Assembly (NCBI RefSeq): GCF_945956965.1 | Contig: NZ_CAMFJS010000003.1 | Location: 124,001 to 188,000 of the forward strand | Length of the DNA: 64,000 nucleotides | From: an uncultured Roseateles sp. | GTDB lineage: Bacteria; Pseudomonadota; Gammaproteobacteria; Burkholderiales; Burkholderiaceae_C | Reading direction: 5' to 3' | Part shown: piece after piece, positions 34,663 through 44,017 of the stretch | Numbering within the stretch: the stretch's first letter is position 1 | Layout: each line of letters begins with the position of its first letter | The notes under the pieces: generated by a model | The model's database searches: none | What the model saw: only the letters and a program-made list of their open reading frames with translations | What the model was told of the DNA's origin: nothing | Translations under genes and position numbers: made by a program

Positions 34663-35652
34663 ATGCTCAAGCAAACCTGGCAAGCCTGGTGGCTGGCCCG
34701 CCACCCGCGCAGCGACACGACCGAGCTGACGCAGCGCAATGTCTACATCCTGCCCAGCCGCCCCGGCCTGTTTTTTTGCGCCACCCTGGCCCTGCTGCTG
34801 GTGGCCTCCATCAACGACCAGCTCAGCCTGGGCTATTTGCTGACCTTTTTACTCACCGGCGCCGGCCTGGCCTCCATGCACCTGACGCATGCCAATCTGC
34901 ACGGCCTGAGCCTGGACCTGAAAACCCCGGAGCCGGTGTTTGCCGGCGATGAATTGCAGTTGGAACTGCGCCTGCACAACAGCGGCCGCGCGCGCTTTGG
35001 CATCGGCGTGCATGTGCAGGGCGGGCCCGAGCAAGACATTGCCTGGACCGATGTGCCCGCGCTCGGCCACGCCTTGCTGACCCTGCGCCTGCCCGCCGGC
35101 CCGCGCGGCCACCAGCCCCTGCCGGGTTTGCAAATCGTCACCCGCTTTCCGCTCGGGCTTTTCCGAGCCTGGAGCATCTGGCGGCCCGCCGCCAAAGCCT
35201 GGGTCTACCCACGCGCCGAAACACCCGCCCCGCCCTTTGCCTCGCCCCAAGCGGCCGGCGAAGATGGTCAGCAAGAAGCACAGCCCGCCAGCGCCACGCC
35301 CTCGGCCCAAGGCCAGGACTTTGAAGGCGTGAGGCCCTATCGCCGCGGCGATGCCATGCGCCAAGTGATCTGGAAAAAAGCGGCCCTGAGTTTTGAGCAA
35401 GGCACGCCCCTTTGGGTGCGCCAGACCCAAGCCCCCGCCAACCGCGCCCTGTGGCTGGACTGGCGCGACTGCGCCGGGCTGGACACCGAAGCACGGCTCT
35501 CACGCCTGAGCGCCTGGGTGCTGGCGGCGGAGCGCCTGCAGCAGCCCTATGGCTTGCGCCTGAATCAAGGCGCGCCCCTGGCGCAAGACCTAGGCCCCAC
35601 GCACGCACGCCAGTGCCTGGAAGCCCTAGCCGCCTTCGGAGTGAGTTCATGA
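34663..35652 (+). CDS. DUF58 / von Willebrand-like protein
   Basis: This 329-residue protein has two hydrophobic segments near residues 30-70 (RPGLFFCATLALLLVASIND, then LLTFLLTGAGLASMHL) and a DUF58 domain. The conserved family phrase DFEGVRPYRRGDAMRQVIWK is at about residues 217-237. In MoxR-DUF58-TgpA operons this protein is thought to bridge the AAA ATPase and the membrane enzyme. Its last four bases overlap the start of the next gene (ATGA), so the two are co-translated. The biochemical role of DUF58 is not fixed. Confidence 0.9.
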   Translation: MLKQTWQAWWLARHPRSDTTELTQRNVYILPSRPGLFFCATLALLLVASINDQLSLGYLLTFLLTGAGLASMHLTHANLHGLSLDLKTPEPVFAGDELQLELRLHNSGRARFGIGVHVQGGPEQDIAWTDVPALGHALLTLRLPAGPRGHQPLPGLQIVTRFPLGLFRAWSIWRPAAKAWVYPRAETPAPPFASPQAAGEDGQQEAQPASATPSAQGQDFEGVRPYRRGDAMRQVIWKKAALSFEQGTPLWVRQTQAPANRALWLDWRDCAGLDTEARLSRLSAWVLAAERLQQPYGLRLNQGAPLAQDLGPTHARQCLEALAAFGVSS

Positions 35653-37790
35653 GCCCGCTCAGTGCCGACCAGCACGGCCTGGCTCGCGCCTGGCAGCAGC
35701 AAACCCGCGACAGCCGCGACACCTTGTTTCTGCTGTTGGGCATCACCGCCACGCTGGCGCCCCATTTCGCACATCTGCCGCTCTGGGCCAGTGCGATCAC
35801 CGCGCTGATTCTGGGCTGGCGCGGCCTGCTCGCCTGGACCAGCCGGCCGCTGCCCGGGCGCTGGTTGCTGGTGCTGGTTTTGAGCATCTCGGTGGGCCTG
35901 ACCTGGCTGAGCCACCGCAGCCTGATCGGCCGTGAAGCCGGTGTGACCATGCTGGTGATGCTGATGGCGCTCAAAACCCTGGAGCTGCGCGCCCGGCGCG
36001 ATGCGTTTGTGGTGTTCTTCCTCGGCTTCTTTTTGGTGCTGACGAATTTTCTCTACTCGCAGTCCCTGCTCACCGCCGCCTGGACCCTGCTGTGCGTGTG
36101 GGCGCTGCTGAGCGCGGTGGTGCTGGCGCAAATGCCGGTGGGCCAGCCCAGCATCAAGCTGGCCGCAGGCCTGGCCGCGCGCAGCACCTTGTTCGGCCTG
36201 CCGGTGATGTTGCTGCTCTTCATACTCTTCCCGCGCATCGCGCCGCTGTGGGGCTTGCCGGCCGATGCGGTGGGGCGCACGGGCTTGTCCAATCAGCTGG
36301 ATTTCGGCGCCATGTCCGAGATCGCCAACGACGATGGCATCGCCATGCGCCTGCGCTTCCAGGGCGAGCCACCGCCCCCGGCTGCGCGCTATTTCCGTGG
36401 CCCGGTGCTGGCCCAGTTTGATGGCCGCAGCTGGCGGCCCGCCGGGCAAAACTGGCCCGGCGCCAGCGACAACTTGGCAGTGCAAGGCCCGGCCCTGAAC
36501 TACGAGCTGACGGTGGAGCCGCTGCGCATCCAGGTGCTGCCCTTGCTGGAGATGAGCCCGCAGGCCGTGGGCAGCGAGATCGATCTGGGCGGCGTCAGCG
36601 TGAGCCGCTCGCCCGAGCTGCAATGGACAGCGCCCAGGCCCATCACCGAGCGCCTGCGCCTGAACGCCCAAGCCTTTTTTGACTATCGCCACGGCCCGCT
36701 GCAGCCCCGGCTGGCGCTGCAAAACTATCTGGAGCTGCCTCCCGGCCGCAACCCGCGCAGCCTGCAATGGGCCGCCGACCTGCGCCGCCAGCCCCGCTTT
36801 GCCGACATGAGCGCGGCGCAACTCAGCCCCGCCCTGGCTGCGGCCGTATTGCAGCATCTGGCCACGGCTGACTTCGCCTATACCTTGGCGCCGGGCCGCT
36901 ACGGTGAAGTCACGCCGCACCTGATCGATGAATTCTGGTTCGACCGGCGCCTGGGCTTTTGCGAACATTTCTCCGCCGCTTTTGTGGTGATGATGCGCGC
37001 CATGGGCGTGCCCGCCCGCATCGTCACCGGCTTTCAAGGCATGGACCCGTTGCCGCAAGACGGCTATTGGATCGTGCGCAACAGCCATGCCCATGCCTGG
37101 ACCGAGATCTGGGTCAGCGGCCGGGGCTGGCAGCGGGTTGACCCCACCGCCGCCGTGGCGCCCGAGCGCATACGCCAGGGCCAAGCCTTGCAGCCCGCAC
37201 CCGGCGCCTTGGGCGCGGCCCTGGGCCAGCTCAACCCAGACTTGTGGCGCAGCCTGCGCGGCGGCTGGGAAACGATCAACAACCGCTGGCAACAGCTGGT
37301 GCTGAACTACTCGCGCCAAGACCAGTTCGATTTGCTGAAAAGCGTGGGCATTGCCAGCCCCGACTGGCTGGCCCTGGGCCGGGTCAGCGCCGCCTTGATC
37401 GCCTTGCTGGCCCTGGGTGGCGGTGTTTGGTCGATCTGGAGCAGCCGGCCGCGCGATGCCTGGTCGCGGCAGCGGGCGCAGGTGGTGCGTGCCCTGCGAG
37501 GGCTTGGCCTGGACGCCGCCCCACACCAAGGCCCGCGCCACTGGGCCACGCTCTTGCAGCAGCGCTTCGGCGCCGAAGCCGCCGCGCCCAGCCTGGCCCT
37601 GCTGGTCGAACTGGAACAAAGCCGCTACGGCCAAGCCAGGGCGCCGCAAAACTGGCGCGAACGTCTGCGTTGGCGCCTGGCTTTGCGCCAGGCGCTGCGG
37701 CGCCTGCGCCATACTGCCCAACCAGCATTCGGCGCTAGCGACTCGCCGCCACCTTCCGCCCCTTCCGCCCCTTCTGCCCCTTCGCACTGA
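35649..37790 (+). CDS. tgpA: TgpA-like membrane transglutaminase-type protein (DUF3488)
   Basis: This 713-residue protein has an N-terminal membrane block of about six helices (DUF3488, residues 20-190), a periplasmic transglutaminase-fold domain and a final helix and DUF4129-like tail. The catalytic triad is visible as Cys in GFCEHFS, His in NSHAHAWTE and Asp in RVDPTA. In Pseudomonas aeruginosa TgpA is essential, which points to a vital envelope role, but its true reaction is not settled. The start at 35649 is chosen because it overlaps the DUF58 stop; a longer frame from 35412 lies inside the DUF58 gene. A lytic transglycosylase gene follows after five bases. Confidence 0.93.
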   Translation: MSPLSADQHGLARAWQQQTRDSRDTLFLLLGITATLAPHFAHLPLWASAITALILGWRGLLAWTSRPLPGRWLLVLVLSISVGLTWLSHRSLIGREAGVTMLVMLMALKTLELRARRDAFVVFFLGFFLVLTNFLYSQSLLTAAWTLLCVWALLSAVVLAQMPVGQPSIKLAAGLAARSTLFGLPVMLLLFILFPRIAPLWGLPADAVGRTGLSNQLDFGAMSEIANDDGIAMRLRFQGEPPPPAARYFRGPVLAQFDGRSWRPAGQNWPGASDNLAVQGPALNYELTVEPLRIQVLPLLEMSPQAVGSEIDLGGVSVSRSPELQWTAPRPITERLRLNAQAFFDYRHGPLQPRLALQNYLELPPGRNPRSLQWAADLRRQPRFADMSAAQLSPALAAAVLQHLATADFAYTLAPGRYGEVTPHLIDEFWFDRRLGFCEHFSAAFVVMMRAMGVPARIVTGFQGMDPLPQDGYWIVRNSHAHAWTEIWVSGRGWQRVDPTAAVAPERIRQGQALQPAPGALGAALGQLNPDLWRSLRGGWETINNRWQQLVLNYSRQDQFDLLKSVGIASPDWLALGRVSAALIALLALGGGVWSIWSSRPRDAWSRQRAQVVRALRGLGLDAAPHQGPRHWATLLQQRFGAEAAAPSLALLVELEQSRYGQARAPQNWRERLRWRLALRQALRRLRHTAQPAFGASDSPPPSAPSAPSAPSH

Positions 37791-37795
37791 GCCTC

Positions 37796-38974
37796 ATGCC
37801 CGTTTCAATCGCCACCTGCCGCCGCCCCTTGCCTCGCAACCCATCAACACGGCTGCTGGCAGCCCTGGCGGCGATTGGCATGGCCCTCGCACTCGCCTGC
37901 GGCCAGGCCCATGCCGCGGAGCACTCGCCAGCCAAGAAGAAGGCCAGCAACGCCAGCAAGTCTGCCAAGGCCCACAAAAACGCAGCAGGCAAAGCGAGCG
38001 ACAAAGCCCCGCAGCCCTTCGGCCAGCGCCCCGAGCCCATGCAGTTCGCCGACGAATTCGCCGCCGCTCAGGGCTGGGACGAGGCCGCCCGCCTGCAGCT
38101 GCGCCAGCAGCTGGCCCAGGCCAAGAGCATGCCGGTGGTGCAGCGCCTGATCATGCCGGCAGCGGTGGGCACGGCCAAAGACTGGGCGGCTTACCGCGCC
38201 CGCTTTGTCGAACCCAAACGCCTGCAAGCTGGCCTGGAGTTCTGGGAGCGCCATGCCGCCGCCCTGGCCCGGGCTGAAAGCCAGTACGGCGTACCGGCCG
38301 AGCTGATCGCCGGCCTGATCGGGGTGGAAACCTTTTACGGCCAGATCACCGGCGGCTTTCGCGTCATCGACGCCCTGGCCACCCTGGCCTTTGACTTCCC
38401 CAGCGGCCGCAGCGACCGCAGCCCCTTCTTCCGCAGCGAGCTGGCCGAATTCATCAAGCTGTGCCAACGCGAAGGCCTGGACCCGCTGAGCCTCAAGGGC
38501 AGCTTTGCCGGCGCCATGGGCTGGCCGCAATTCATGCCCAGCAGCTGGAACAAATACGCCATCGATTTCGATGGCGATGGCCATGTAGACCTGTTGAACA
38601 GCCCCGCCGACGCCATCGGCAGCGTGGCCCATTACCTGGCCGAATTCGGCTGGAAGCCCGGCATGCCCACCCACTACAGCCTGGCCATGCCGGTGGAAAC
38701 CTCCGCCCGCGCCGCCTTGCTGGCGCCCGACATCAAGCCCAGCTTCAGCCTGGCGCAATTGCAAGCCCTGGGTGCCCAGCCTTCGGAAGCCGCGCTGGAG
38801 CACAGCGGCCCCTTGGCCGTGGTGGAGCTGCAAAACGGCAGTGCCGCGCCCAGCTACTGGCTAGGCAGCGAAAACTTTTATGTGCTGACGCGCTACAACT
38901 GGAGCAGTTACTACGCCTTCGCCGTCATCGACCTGGGCCGAGCCCTGGCAGATTTGCGCAAGGCGCGGCAATGA
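37796..38974 (+). CDS. mltB: Lytic murein transglycosylase B
   Basis: This 392-residue enzyme cuts peptidoglycan glycan strands with formation of 1,6-anhydro ends. It has a signal peptide to about residue 41 (ending GQAHA), then a basic low-complexity stretch (KKKASNASKSAKAHKN) and the MltB catalytic domain. The catalytic Glu lies in IGVETFYGQITGG, and GSFAGAMGWPQFMPSSW is a hallmark. It is the last gene of the MoxR-DUF58-TgpA operon, five bases after the TgpA stop. A lipobox cysteine is not clearly present, so it may be a soluble periplasmic MltB. The neighbourhood suggests the operon works on the cell wall. Confidence 0.92.
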   Translation: MPVSIATCRRPLPRNPSTRLLAALAAIGMALALACGQAHAAEHSPAKKKASNASKSAKAHKNAAGKASDKAPQPFGQRPEPMQFADEFAAAQGWDEAARLQLRQQLAQAKSMPVVQRLIMPAAVGTAKDWAAYRARFVEPKRLQAGLEFWERHAAALARAESQYGVPAELIAGLIGVETFYGQITGGFRVIDALATLAFDFPSGRSDRSPFFRSELAEFIKLCQREGLDPLSLKGSFAGAMGWPQFMPSSWNKYAIDFDGDGHVDLLNSPADAIGSVAHYLAEFGWKPGMPTHYSLAMPVETSARAALLAPDIKPSFSLAQLQALGAQPSEAALEHSGPLAVVELQNGSAAPSYWLGSENFYVLTRYNWSSYYAFAVIDLGRALADLRKARQ

Positions 38975-38992
38975 GGTGAGTGGATGTTGGAT

Positions 38993-39030
38993 GAGTGAGG
39001 GCAGCCGATCCCATCAAGCCGCCCTCACTC
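38993..39030. terminator. Hairpin at the convergent mltB / comEC ends
   Basis: GAGTGAGGGC at 38993-39002 pairs exactly with GCCCTCACTC at 39021-39030 around an 18-base loop. The right arm includes the comEC stop codon. No T tract is present, so termination is possible but unproven. Confidence 0.5.
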
Positions 39031-41535
39031 CCTCAAACCCACATCGCCATCGGGCCAAGGCCCCATCTCGCCGCCCAAGTTTGCGGGCCGCCAATGCCAA
39101 AAGCGCAAGCCTTGCTTGCGCTGGCATTCGCCAAGGTAGACCGGCCGGGAGGCCGACACCGCCTCGCTGCGCCAGCGCCAGGCGCCACATTCATCCGAGC
39201 GCAGCAATGCAACACCCTGGGCTTGATAACGCGCCAACACGCCGGGCGCGGGGTGGCCGAAGCGGTTGCGGTAACCCATCTGCGCCAGCGCCATTTGGGG
39301 TGCCACAGCGGCCAAGAACTCCGCACTGCTGGAGGTCTTGCTGCCGTGATGAGGCACCAAGAGCACGCTGCTGCGCAGGGCCTGCGGGCCTAGTTGCTGG
39401 ATAAGCCCCAGCTCTTGCGCCGCCTCCAAGTCACCGGTCAAGAGCGCGGTCTTGCCTGAGGCCAAACTGCGCAGGCGCAGCACGCAAGACATGGCATTGC
39501 TTTTGAGCCCTTGCGCATAGTGCTCGGCACGCGGATGCAGCAGCTCAAAGGCCACGCCATCCCACACCCAGGCTTGGCCCTGCGTGCAGGTTTGCAGCGA
39601 CACACCGCGTGCGGACGCTTCGCGCAGCAAGCCATGCTCGGGCTCCAGCGAGCTGTGCAGCAGGCCCACCGGCATACCGGCCAGCAACGAGGCGGCGCCA
39701 CCCACATGGTCGCTGTCGCGATGGCTGAGCATCAAGCGGTCCAATCGCATCACGCCCAGCGCACGCAGCAGGGGCAGCAGCACGCGCTGGCCGGCATCGA
39801 TGCCGGGCGCGAACTGCGGGCCGCTGTCGTAAAGCAGGCTGTGCGTGGCGGTGCGCACCAGCACGGCATTGCCCTGGCCAATGTCGGCAGCCAGCAATTC
39901 GAACTCGCCCTGAGCCGGCTGCCAGGGGGCCGGCCACAGCAGCGGCAGCGCCAAGGGCAAGCCCAGCAGACGCAGGCGCCAAGGCAAAGGCAACACCAGC
40001 AAAGCGCCAGCGCACAAACCCGCCGCCTGCGCCCACAGCGGCGCCACCGGCAACGCCCACACCGCGCCAGGCAGCTGCGCCAGCCCATGCAAATAGGCCA
40101 TCAGGGTGCGCACGCAGAACTCCGCGAACCACCAAAGACTGGGCAGCAAGGCACCGGCCAGGGCCAGCGGCGCAATCACAAAACTGACCAGGGGAATCGC
40201 CAGCAAATTGGCCAGCAGCCCGACGACCGAGATCTGCTGAAAGAACAGCAAGCTCAGCGGCGTCAAGCCCAGGGTCGCCACCCACTGGCTGTGCAGACCG
40301 GCCTTGAGTTGGGCGTGCCAGCCGGCGGCAGCAGCGCTCTGCTCGCCGCCGTCGCTGCCGCTCGCCATCAGCAAACCAACCGCGAAGAAGGACAGCCAAA
40401 AACCTGCCTGGCTGATGGCAAAAGGGTCGATGGTCGTCACCACCACGGCCGCCGCCAACAAGATCAAACTCCAAGGCCAGCGCAGCCCCAAGCTACGCAA
40501 GACCGCCACGCTCAGCAGCATCCACACGGTGCGCTGCGCCGGCACGCCCCAGCCCGAAAACAGGGCATAGCTCAGGGCCGCCGACACCCCGGCCCAACGC
40601 GCGGCCGTTACCGCCGGCAGCCTGAGGCAAGCCCTGGCACTGCGGCGCCACAGCCAGCCGAACAGGCCCTGCATGCCCCAGGCAAACATGGTGACGTGCA
40701 AGCCGCTGACCGAAAGCAAATGCGCGACCCCGGTGTCGCGGAACAAGCCCCAATCGGCCTTGCTGATGGCCGCCTGGTCGCCCAGGCTCAGCGCCGCCAG
40801 AATGCCGGCCACGGCGGGGTCGCTGACCTGAGCTTGCAGGGCTTGGCGCAGGCGCTGGCGCCAGCTGTCCAGGCTCCACCAGGGTGACGCTTGCAGGCGC
40901 TGATGGGAGGCGACAAGTTCCCGCACCACACCGGTGGCGCGCAAATCCTGCTCGAACAGCCACAGCTCGTAGTCAAAGGCATGGGGGTTCATCAAACCAT
41001 GGGGCTGTTTGAGGCGGGCCAGCAACTGCCAACGCTCGCCCGCTTGCAATGCAGGCGGGGCTTGCTCCGGCGCGGCGTACCAGCTGAGCAGCAGGCGGCG
41101 CGGCAATTGCGCTGTCAGCGCCCGGCCGCTTTGCGGGTCCAGCCCCGCGTCCAGCTCAAACTCAAAACGCCAGCCCGGCGCGCCACCCATGCCCCGCACG
41201 GCCGTGGGCAGCGAGGCCACCCGGCCTTGCAGCAGCAGATCACGCCCCTCCCAAGCGGCCGGCAGGGCTTCATCCAAACGCAGCTGGGCGCGCCAGGCGG
41301 CTTGCGCAAAGGCCAGCAGGCTGATAGCCATGCACAGCGCCAGCAAGGCCAGCAGCCTGCGGTGCCGACAGAGCAAAGCCAGACTGAGCAGCAAGACCCC
41401 GATCAAGGCCAGGCCCGCCAGCGTCAACACCGTGGGCAAAGCCCGCAATTGCAGCACACCGGCCAGGCCCAACAGCCAGGCAAGCGCCGGCAGCGTGGCC
41501 TGCCAGGCGGTCGGCAATGATGAGCTGGGCTGCAT
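39025..41535 (-). CDS. comEC: ComEC/Rec2 DNA uptake channel
   Basis: This 836-residue inner-membrane protein moves single-stranded DNA into the cytoplasm in natural transformation. It has a DUF4131 region and OB-like domain (about residues 50-180), a Competence domain of many helices with SVSGLHVTMFAWG, and a C-terminal metallo-beta-lactamase-type domain with ADIGQGNAVLV and the metal site SHRDSDHVGG. The ATG at 41535 is a choice: a GTG at 41562 is in frame, and the ribosome binding sites for both are weak. It is divergent from the RidA-like gene. Its presence says the strain may take up DNA, though pilus genes are not in this window. Confidence 0.92.
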   Translation of the reverse strand: MQPSSSLPTAWQATLPALAWLLGLAGVLQLRALPTVLTLAGLALIGVLLLSLALLCRHRRLLALLALCMAISLLAFAQAAWRAQLRLDEALPAAWEGRDLLLQGRVASLPTAVRGMGGAPGWRFEFELDAGLDPQSGRALTAQLPRRLLLSWYAAPEQAPPALQAGERWQLLARLKQPHGLMNPHAFDYELWLFEQDLRATGVVRELVASHQRLQASPWWSLDSWRQRLRQALQAQVSDPAVAGILAALSLGDQAAISKADWGLFRDTGVAHLLSVSGLHVTMFAWGMQGLFGWLWRRSARACLRLPAVTAARWAGVSAALSYALFSGWGVPAQRTVWMLLSVAVLRSLGLRWPWSLILLAAAVVVTTIDPFAISQAGFWLSFFAVGLLMASGSDGGEQSAAAAGWHAQLKAGLHSQWVATLGLTPLSLLFFQQISVVGLLANLLAIPLVSFVIAPLALAGALLPSLWWFAEFCVRTLMAYLHGLAQLPGAVWALPVAPLWAQAAGLCAGALLVLPLPWRLRLLGLPLALPLLWPAPWQPAQGEFELLAADIGQGNAVLVRTATHSLLYDSGPQFAPGIDAGQRVLLPLLRALGVMRLDRLMLSHRDSDHVGGAASLLAGMPVGLLHSSLEPEHGLLREASARGVSLQTCTQGQAWVWDGVAFELLHPRAEHYAQGLKSNAMSCVLRLRSLASGKTALLTGDLEAAQELGLIQQLGPQALRSSVLLVPHHGSKTSSSAEFLAAVAPQMALAQMGYRNRFGHPAPGVLARYQAQGVALLRSDECGAWRWRSEAVSASRPVYLGECQRKQGLRFWHWRPANLGGEMGPWPDGDVGLRE

Positions 41536-41604
41536 GGTGGCGCCGAGTTCCTCGCGTTGCACGGTGTAGGATGCCCGCCATTCATCCTAAGCCAGAGTCC
41601 ACTC

Positions 41605-42096
41605 ATGAGCACCCACGCCAACACGACCGCCACTTCCGTCTACGAGCAACTCAGCAAGCTGGGCATCGAACTGCCGCCCGTGGCCGTGCCCGCTGCGGCC
41701 TATGTGCCTTTTGTGCGCAGCGGCAATCTGATTTTTGTTTCCGGCCATATCGCCAAGAAAGACGGCAAGCCCTGGGTGGGCCAACTGGGCCGCGATGTGG
41801 ACACCGCCACCGGCAAGGCCGCCGCGCGCGCCATTGCCATCGACCTGATGGGCACCCTGCATGCAGCAGTGGGCGATCTGAACAAGGTCACCCGCATCGT
41901 CAAGCTGATGAGCTTGGTCAACAGCACCGGCGACTTCACCGAGCAGCATCTGGTCACCAATGGCTGCTCCGAGCTGTTTGCCGAAGTCTTCGGCCCGGTC
42001 AAGGGCGCGCATGCCCGCAGCGCCTTTGGCGTGGCGCAAATCCCCATGGGTGCTTGCGTTGAGATCGAAATGATTGTGGAAGTCGCCGCCGACTGA
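41605..42096 (+). CDS. RidA/YjgF-family protein
   Basis: This 163-residue cytoplasmic protein belongs to the RidA superfamily, whose members hydrolyse reactive enamine/imine intermediates or related amides. Recognisable parts are NLIFVSGHIAKKDGKPWVGQ, VTRIVKLMSLVNST and ARSAFGVAQIPMGACVEIEM, which match the longer YjgF-like subgroup rather than classical RidA; the canonical substrate-binding Arg is represented by the Arg in GAHARSAFG. The ATG at 41605 is preferred over one at 41557 because the added residues are not family-like. It is upstream of dsbB by 37 bases. The substrate is unknown. Confidence 0.88.
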   Translation: MSTHANTTATSVYEQLSKLGIELPPVAVPAAAYVPFVRSGNLIFVSGHIAKKDGKPWVGQLGRDVDTATGKAAARAIAIDLMGTLHAAVGDLNKVTRIVKLMSLVNSTGDFTEQHLVTNGCSELFAEVFGPVKGAHARSAFGVAQIPMGACVEIEMIVEVAAD

Positions 42097-42133
42097 TTCC
42101 CACCGACGCCGACGAAGCCAGAGCCCGCCCCCT

Positions 42134-42625
42134 ATGTTCCTCACGCCCTCGAAAATGCCCGGCAAAGTGCTGGGCGGTATTTGCCTGGCCAGCTTGGCCA
42201 GCCTGGCCTGCGCCCTGATCGCGCAACACAGCTTCGGCATCAAGCCCTGCCCTTGGTGCGTCTTGCAGCGCGGCATCTTCATGCTGATCGCCCTGGTCGC
42301 TGGCCTGGGTTGGCTCTTGCAGAAAGCGCGGCCGGTTCGCCAAGCGTCCCTGGCGCTGGTGCTGCTGCTGGCTCTGGCCGGCGTCGCAGCCGCTTGGTAT
42401 CAGCATGATGTGGCGGCCAAGATGGCCTCCTGCGACCTGACCCTGGCCGACCGCATCCTCACCACGCTGGATCTGGAGAACCTGCTGCCCGCCGTCTTCA
42501 TGGTCACCGCAACCTGCAGCCAAGCCGGCGCCTACCGGCTGCTGGGCCTGCCCTACGAGTTCTGGAGCGGCGTGCTTTACCTCGCTTTTGCGCTGCTGAG
42601 CTTGCAGGCATTGCGCAAGCGCTGA
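42134..42625 (+). CDS. dsbB: Disulfide bond formation protein DsbB
   Basis: This 163-residue inner-membrane protein reoxidises DsbA and passes electrons to quinones. It has four hydrophobic segments, the quinone-linked pair in KPCPWCVLQR at about residues 38-47, and a second cysteine pair (the Cys of AKMASCDLT and of VTATCSQ). Both pairs of a working DsbB are present. The start at 42134 gives a normal length; ATG at 42155 is also possible. It supports exported cysteine proteins such as the one at 23142-24047, though no direct link is shown. Confidence 0.92.
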   Translation: MFLTPSKMPGKVLGGICLASLASLACALIAQHSFGIKPCPWCVLQRGIFMLIALVAGLGWLLQKARPVRQASLALVLLLALAGVAAAWYQHDVAAKMASCDLTLADRILTTLDLENLLPAVFMVTATCSQAGAYRLLGLPYEFWSGVLYLAFALLSLQALRKR

Positions 42626-42695
42626 TCCGCATCAAGCCCGGCGGCGCCGGGCCTGATTAAGCTGCGGGGCTTGTGCACCCCGAGTAGTCCGCAGC

Positions 42696-43955
42696 ATGCC
42701 CAGCTCCCATCCCACTCCTGACGTTCTGATCATCGGCGCCGGCCCTGCCGGCCTGAGCATGGCCTGCGCCCTGGCCGACGTGGGCATCCGCAGCTGCGTG
42801 CTGGAAGCCAGCCCGCTGAGCAGCTTGGCCGAGCCGGCCGAGGACGGGCGCGAAATTGCGCTGACCCATCGTGGCATGGGCATTTTGCAAACGCTGGGCC
42901 AGTGGCAGGATCTGCCCGCGGCCGAGATCGCGCCGCTGCGCCAAGCCCATGTTTTCAACGGCCAGGGCGAGTCGCTGAAGCAAGGCTTTCTGGGCTTTGA
43001 CGCCAGCGGCAGCGGCCGTGACGCACTGGGCTATCTGGTCGCCAACCATTGGCTGCGGCGCATTGCCTACCAGGGCGCACTGCGACGCAGCGAGATGATC
43101 AGCATCCGCGCCGATGCCCGGGTTAGCGGCATCAGCTTGCAGCCCCAAAGCGCGACGCTCACCTTGTCCAGCGGCGAGACCCTCAGCGCGCCCTTGCTGA
43201 TCGCTGCCGACAGCCGCTTCTCCGCCGCCCGCCGCTGGGCCGGCATTGGCGCTGAGATGCGTGACTTCGGCCGCAGCGTCATCGTCTGGCGGGTGCAGCA
43301 CAGCCTGCCCAACCATGCCACCGCGCTGGAGTGTTTTCACTACGGCCACACCTTGGCCATCTTGCCGCTAAATGGCCAATGCAGCTCGGTCGTGCTGACC
43401 CTGCCGGCCGACCAAGCCAACACCATGCTGGCCTGGGACGAGGCCCAGTTCTGCCGCTGGGTGGGCGAACAATTGCAAGGCCGCCTGGGCGACTTGAGCC
43501 TGGCCGGGCCGCGCCACTTCTACCCGCTGGTGGCCACCTACGCGCACCGCTTTGCCGGCCAGCGCCTTGCCCTGGTGGGCGATGCCGCCGTGGGCATGCA
43601 CCCGGTGACGGCGCATGGCTATAACTTCGGCCTCTACGGGGTTGAGTTGCTGGCCGGCATCTTGGGCCAGGCCCACCAAGCCGGCGCGGATCTGGGCGCC
43701 AGCGCTGGCCTGCAAGCCTATGCCCAAGGCCATCGGCGCCAAACCTGGGCCATCTACCAAGGCACCAACACGGTGGTGCGCTTGTTCACCGATGAACGCC
43801 CCGCCGCCAAGCTGCTGCGCCGTGGTGTGTTGCAAGCAGCCCAGCACCTGCCGCCGCTCAAAGCCTTCATCACCGCCCAGCTGACCGGGCGACAACCGCC
43901 GCTGCTGCGCCAACTGCAGCAACTGCGCGCCATGAGTCCCTTACGCAAGGCCTGA
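42696..43955 (+). CDS. FAD-dependent ubiquinone-biosynthesis hydroxylase, UbiH/UbiF/UbiM family
   Basis: This 419-residue flavoprotein hydroxylates an intermediate ring in ubiquinone synthesis. It has the FAD-binding DVLIIGAGPAGLSMACALAD at the N-terminus and the second FAD motif ALVGDAAVGMHPVTAHGYNF (about residues 293-312). This pattern with PVTAHGYNFGL looks most like the multifunctional UbiM subgroup found in betaproteobacteria, but I cannot separate it firmly from UbiH or UbiF by eye. It is 70 bases after dsbB and may be in the same transcript. The stop lies within a short tandem repeat at 43947-43978. Confidence 0.85.
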   Translation: MPSSHPTPDVLIIGAGPAGLSMACALADVGIRSCVLEASPLSSLAEPAEDGREIALTHRGMGILQTLGQWQDLPAAEIAPLRQAHVFNGQGESLKQGFLGFDASGSGRDALGYLVANHWLRRIAYQGALRRSEMISIRADARVSGISLQPQSATLTLSSGETLSAPLLIAADSRFSAARRWAGIGAEMRDFGRSVIVWRVQHSLPNHATALECFHYGHTLAILPLNGQCSSVVLTLPADQANTMLAWDEAQFCRWVGEQLQGRLGDLSLAGPRHFYPLVATYAHRFAGQRLALVGDAAVGMHPVTAHGYNFGLYGVELLAGILGQAHQAGADLGASAGLQAYAQGHRRQTWAIYQGTNTVVRLFTDERPAAKLLRRGVLQAAQHLPPLKAFITAQLTGRQPPLLRQLQQLRAMSPLRKA

Positions 43956-43978
43956 ACAAGGCCTGAACAAGGCTTGAG
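43947..43978 (+). repeat. 11-base tandem repeat over the hydroxylase stop codon
   Basis: AAGGCCTGAAC occurs twice exactly (43947-43957 and 43958-43968) and a third time in a changed form to 43978. The hydroxylase stop codon lies in the first copy, so copy-number change would not alter the protein. Confidence 0.85.
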
Positions 43979-44017
43979 TCGTACGCAGTAGCCGGCAGTT
44001 GCCGCTACTACCATCCC

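Noticed and set aside
35565-37787. A 740-codon open frame on the minus strand
   Set aside because: It is opposite tgpA, whose catalytic residues are clear. Composition is dominated by Gln, Gly and Ala, as expected for the complement strand.
41536-41562. GTG start at 41562 for ComEC
   Set aside because: It would add nine residues with no better ribosome site. The ATG at 41535 is kept, but the choice is not firm.
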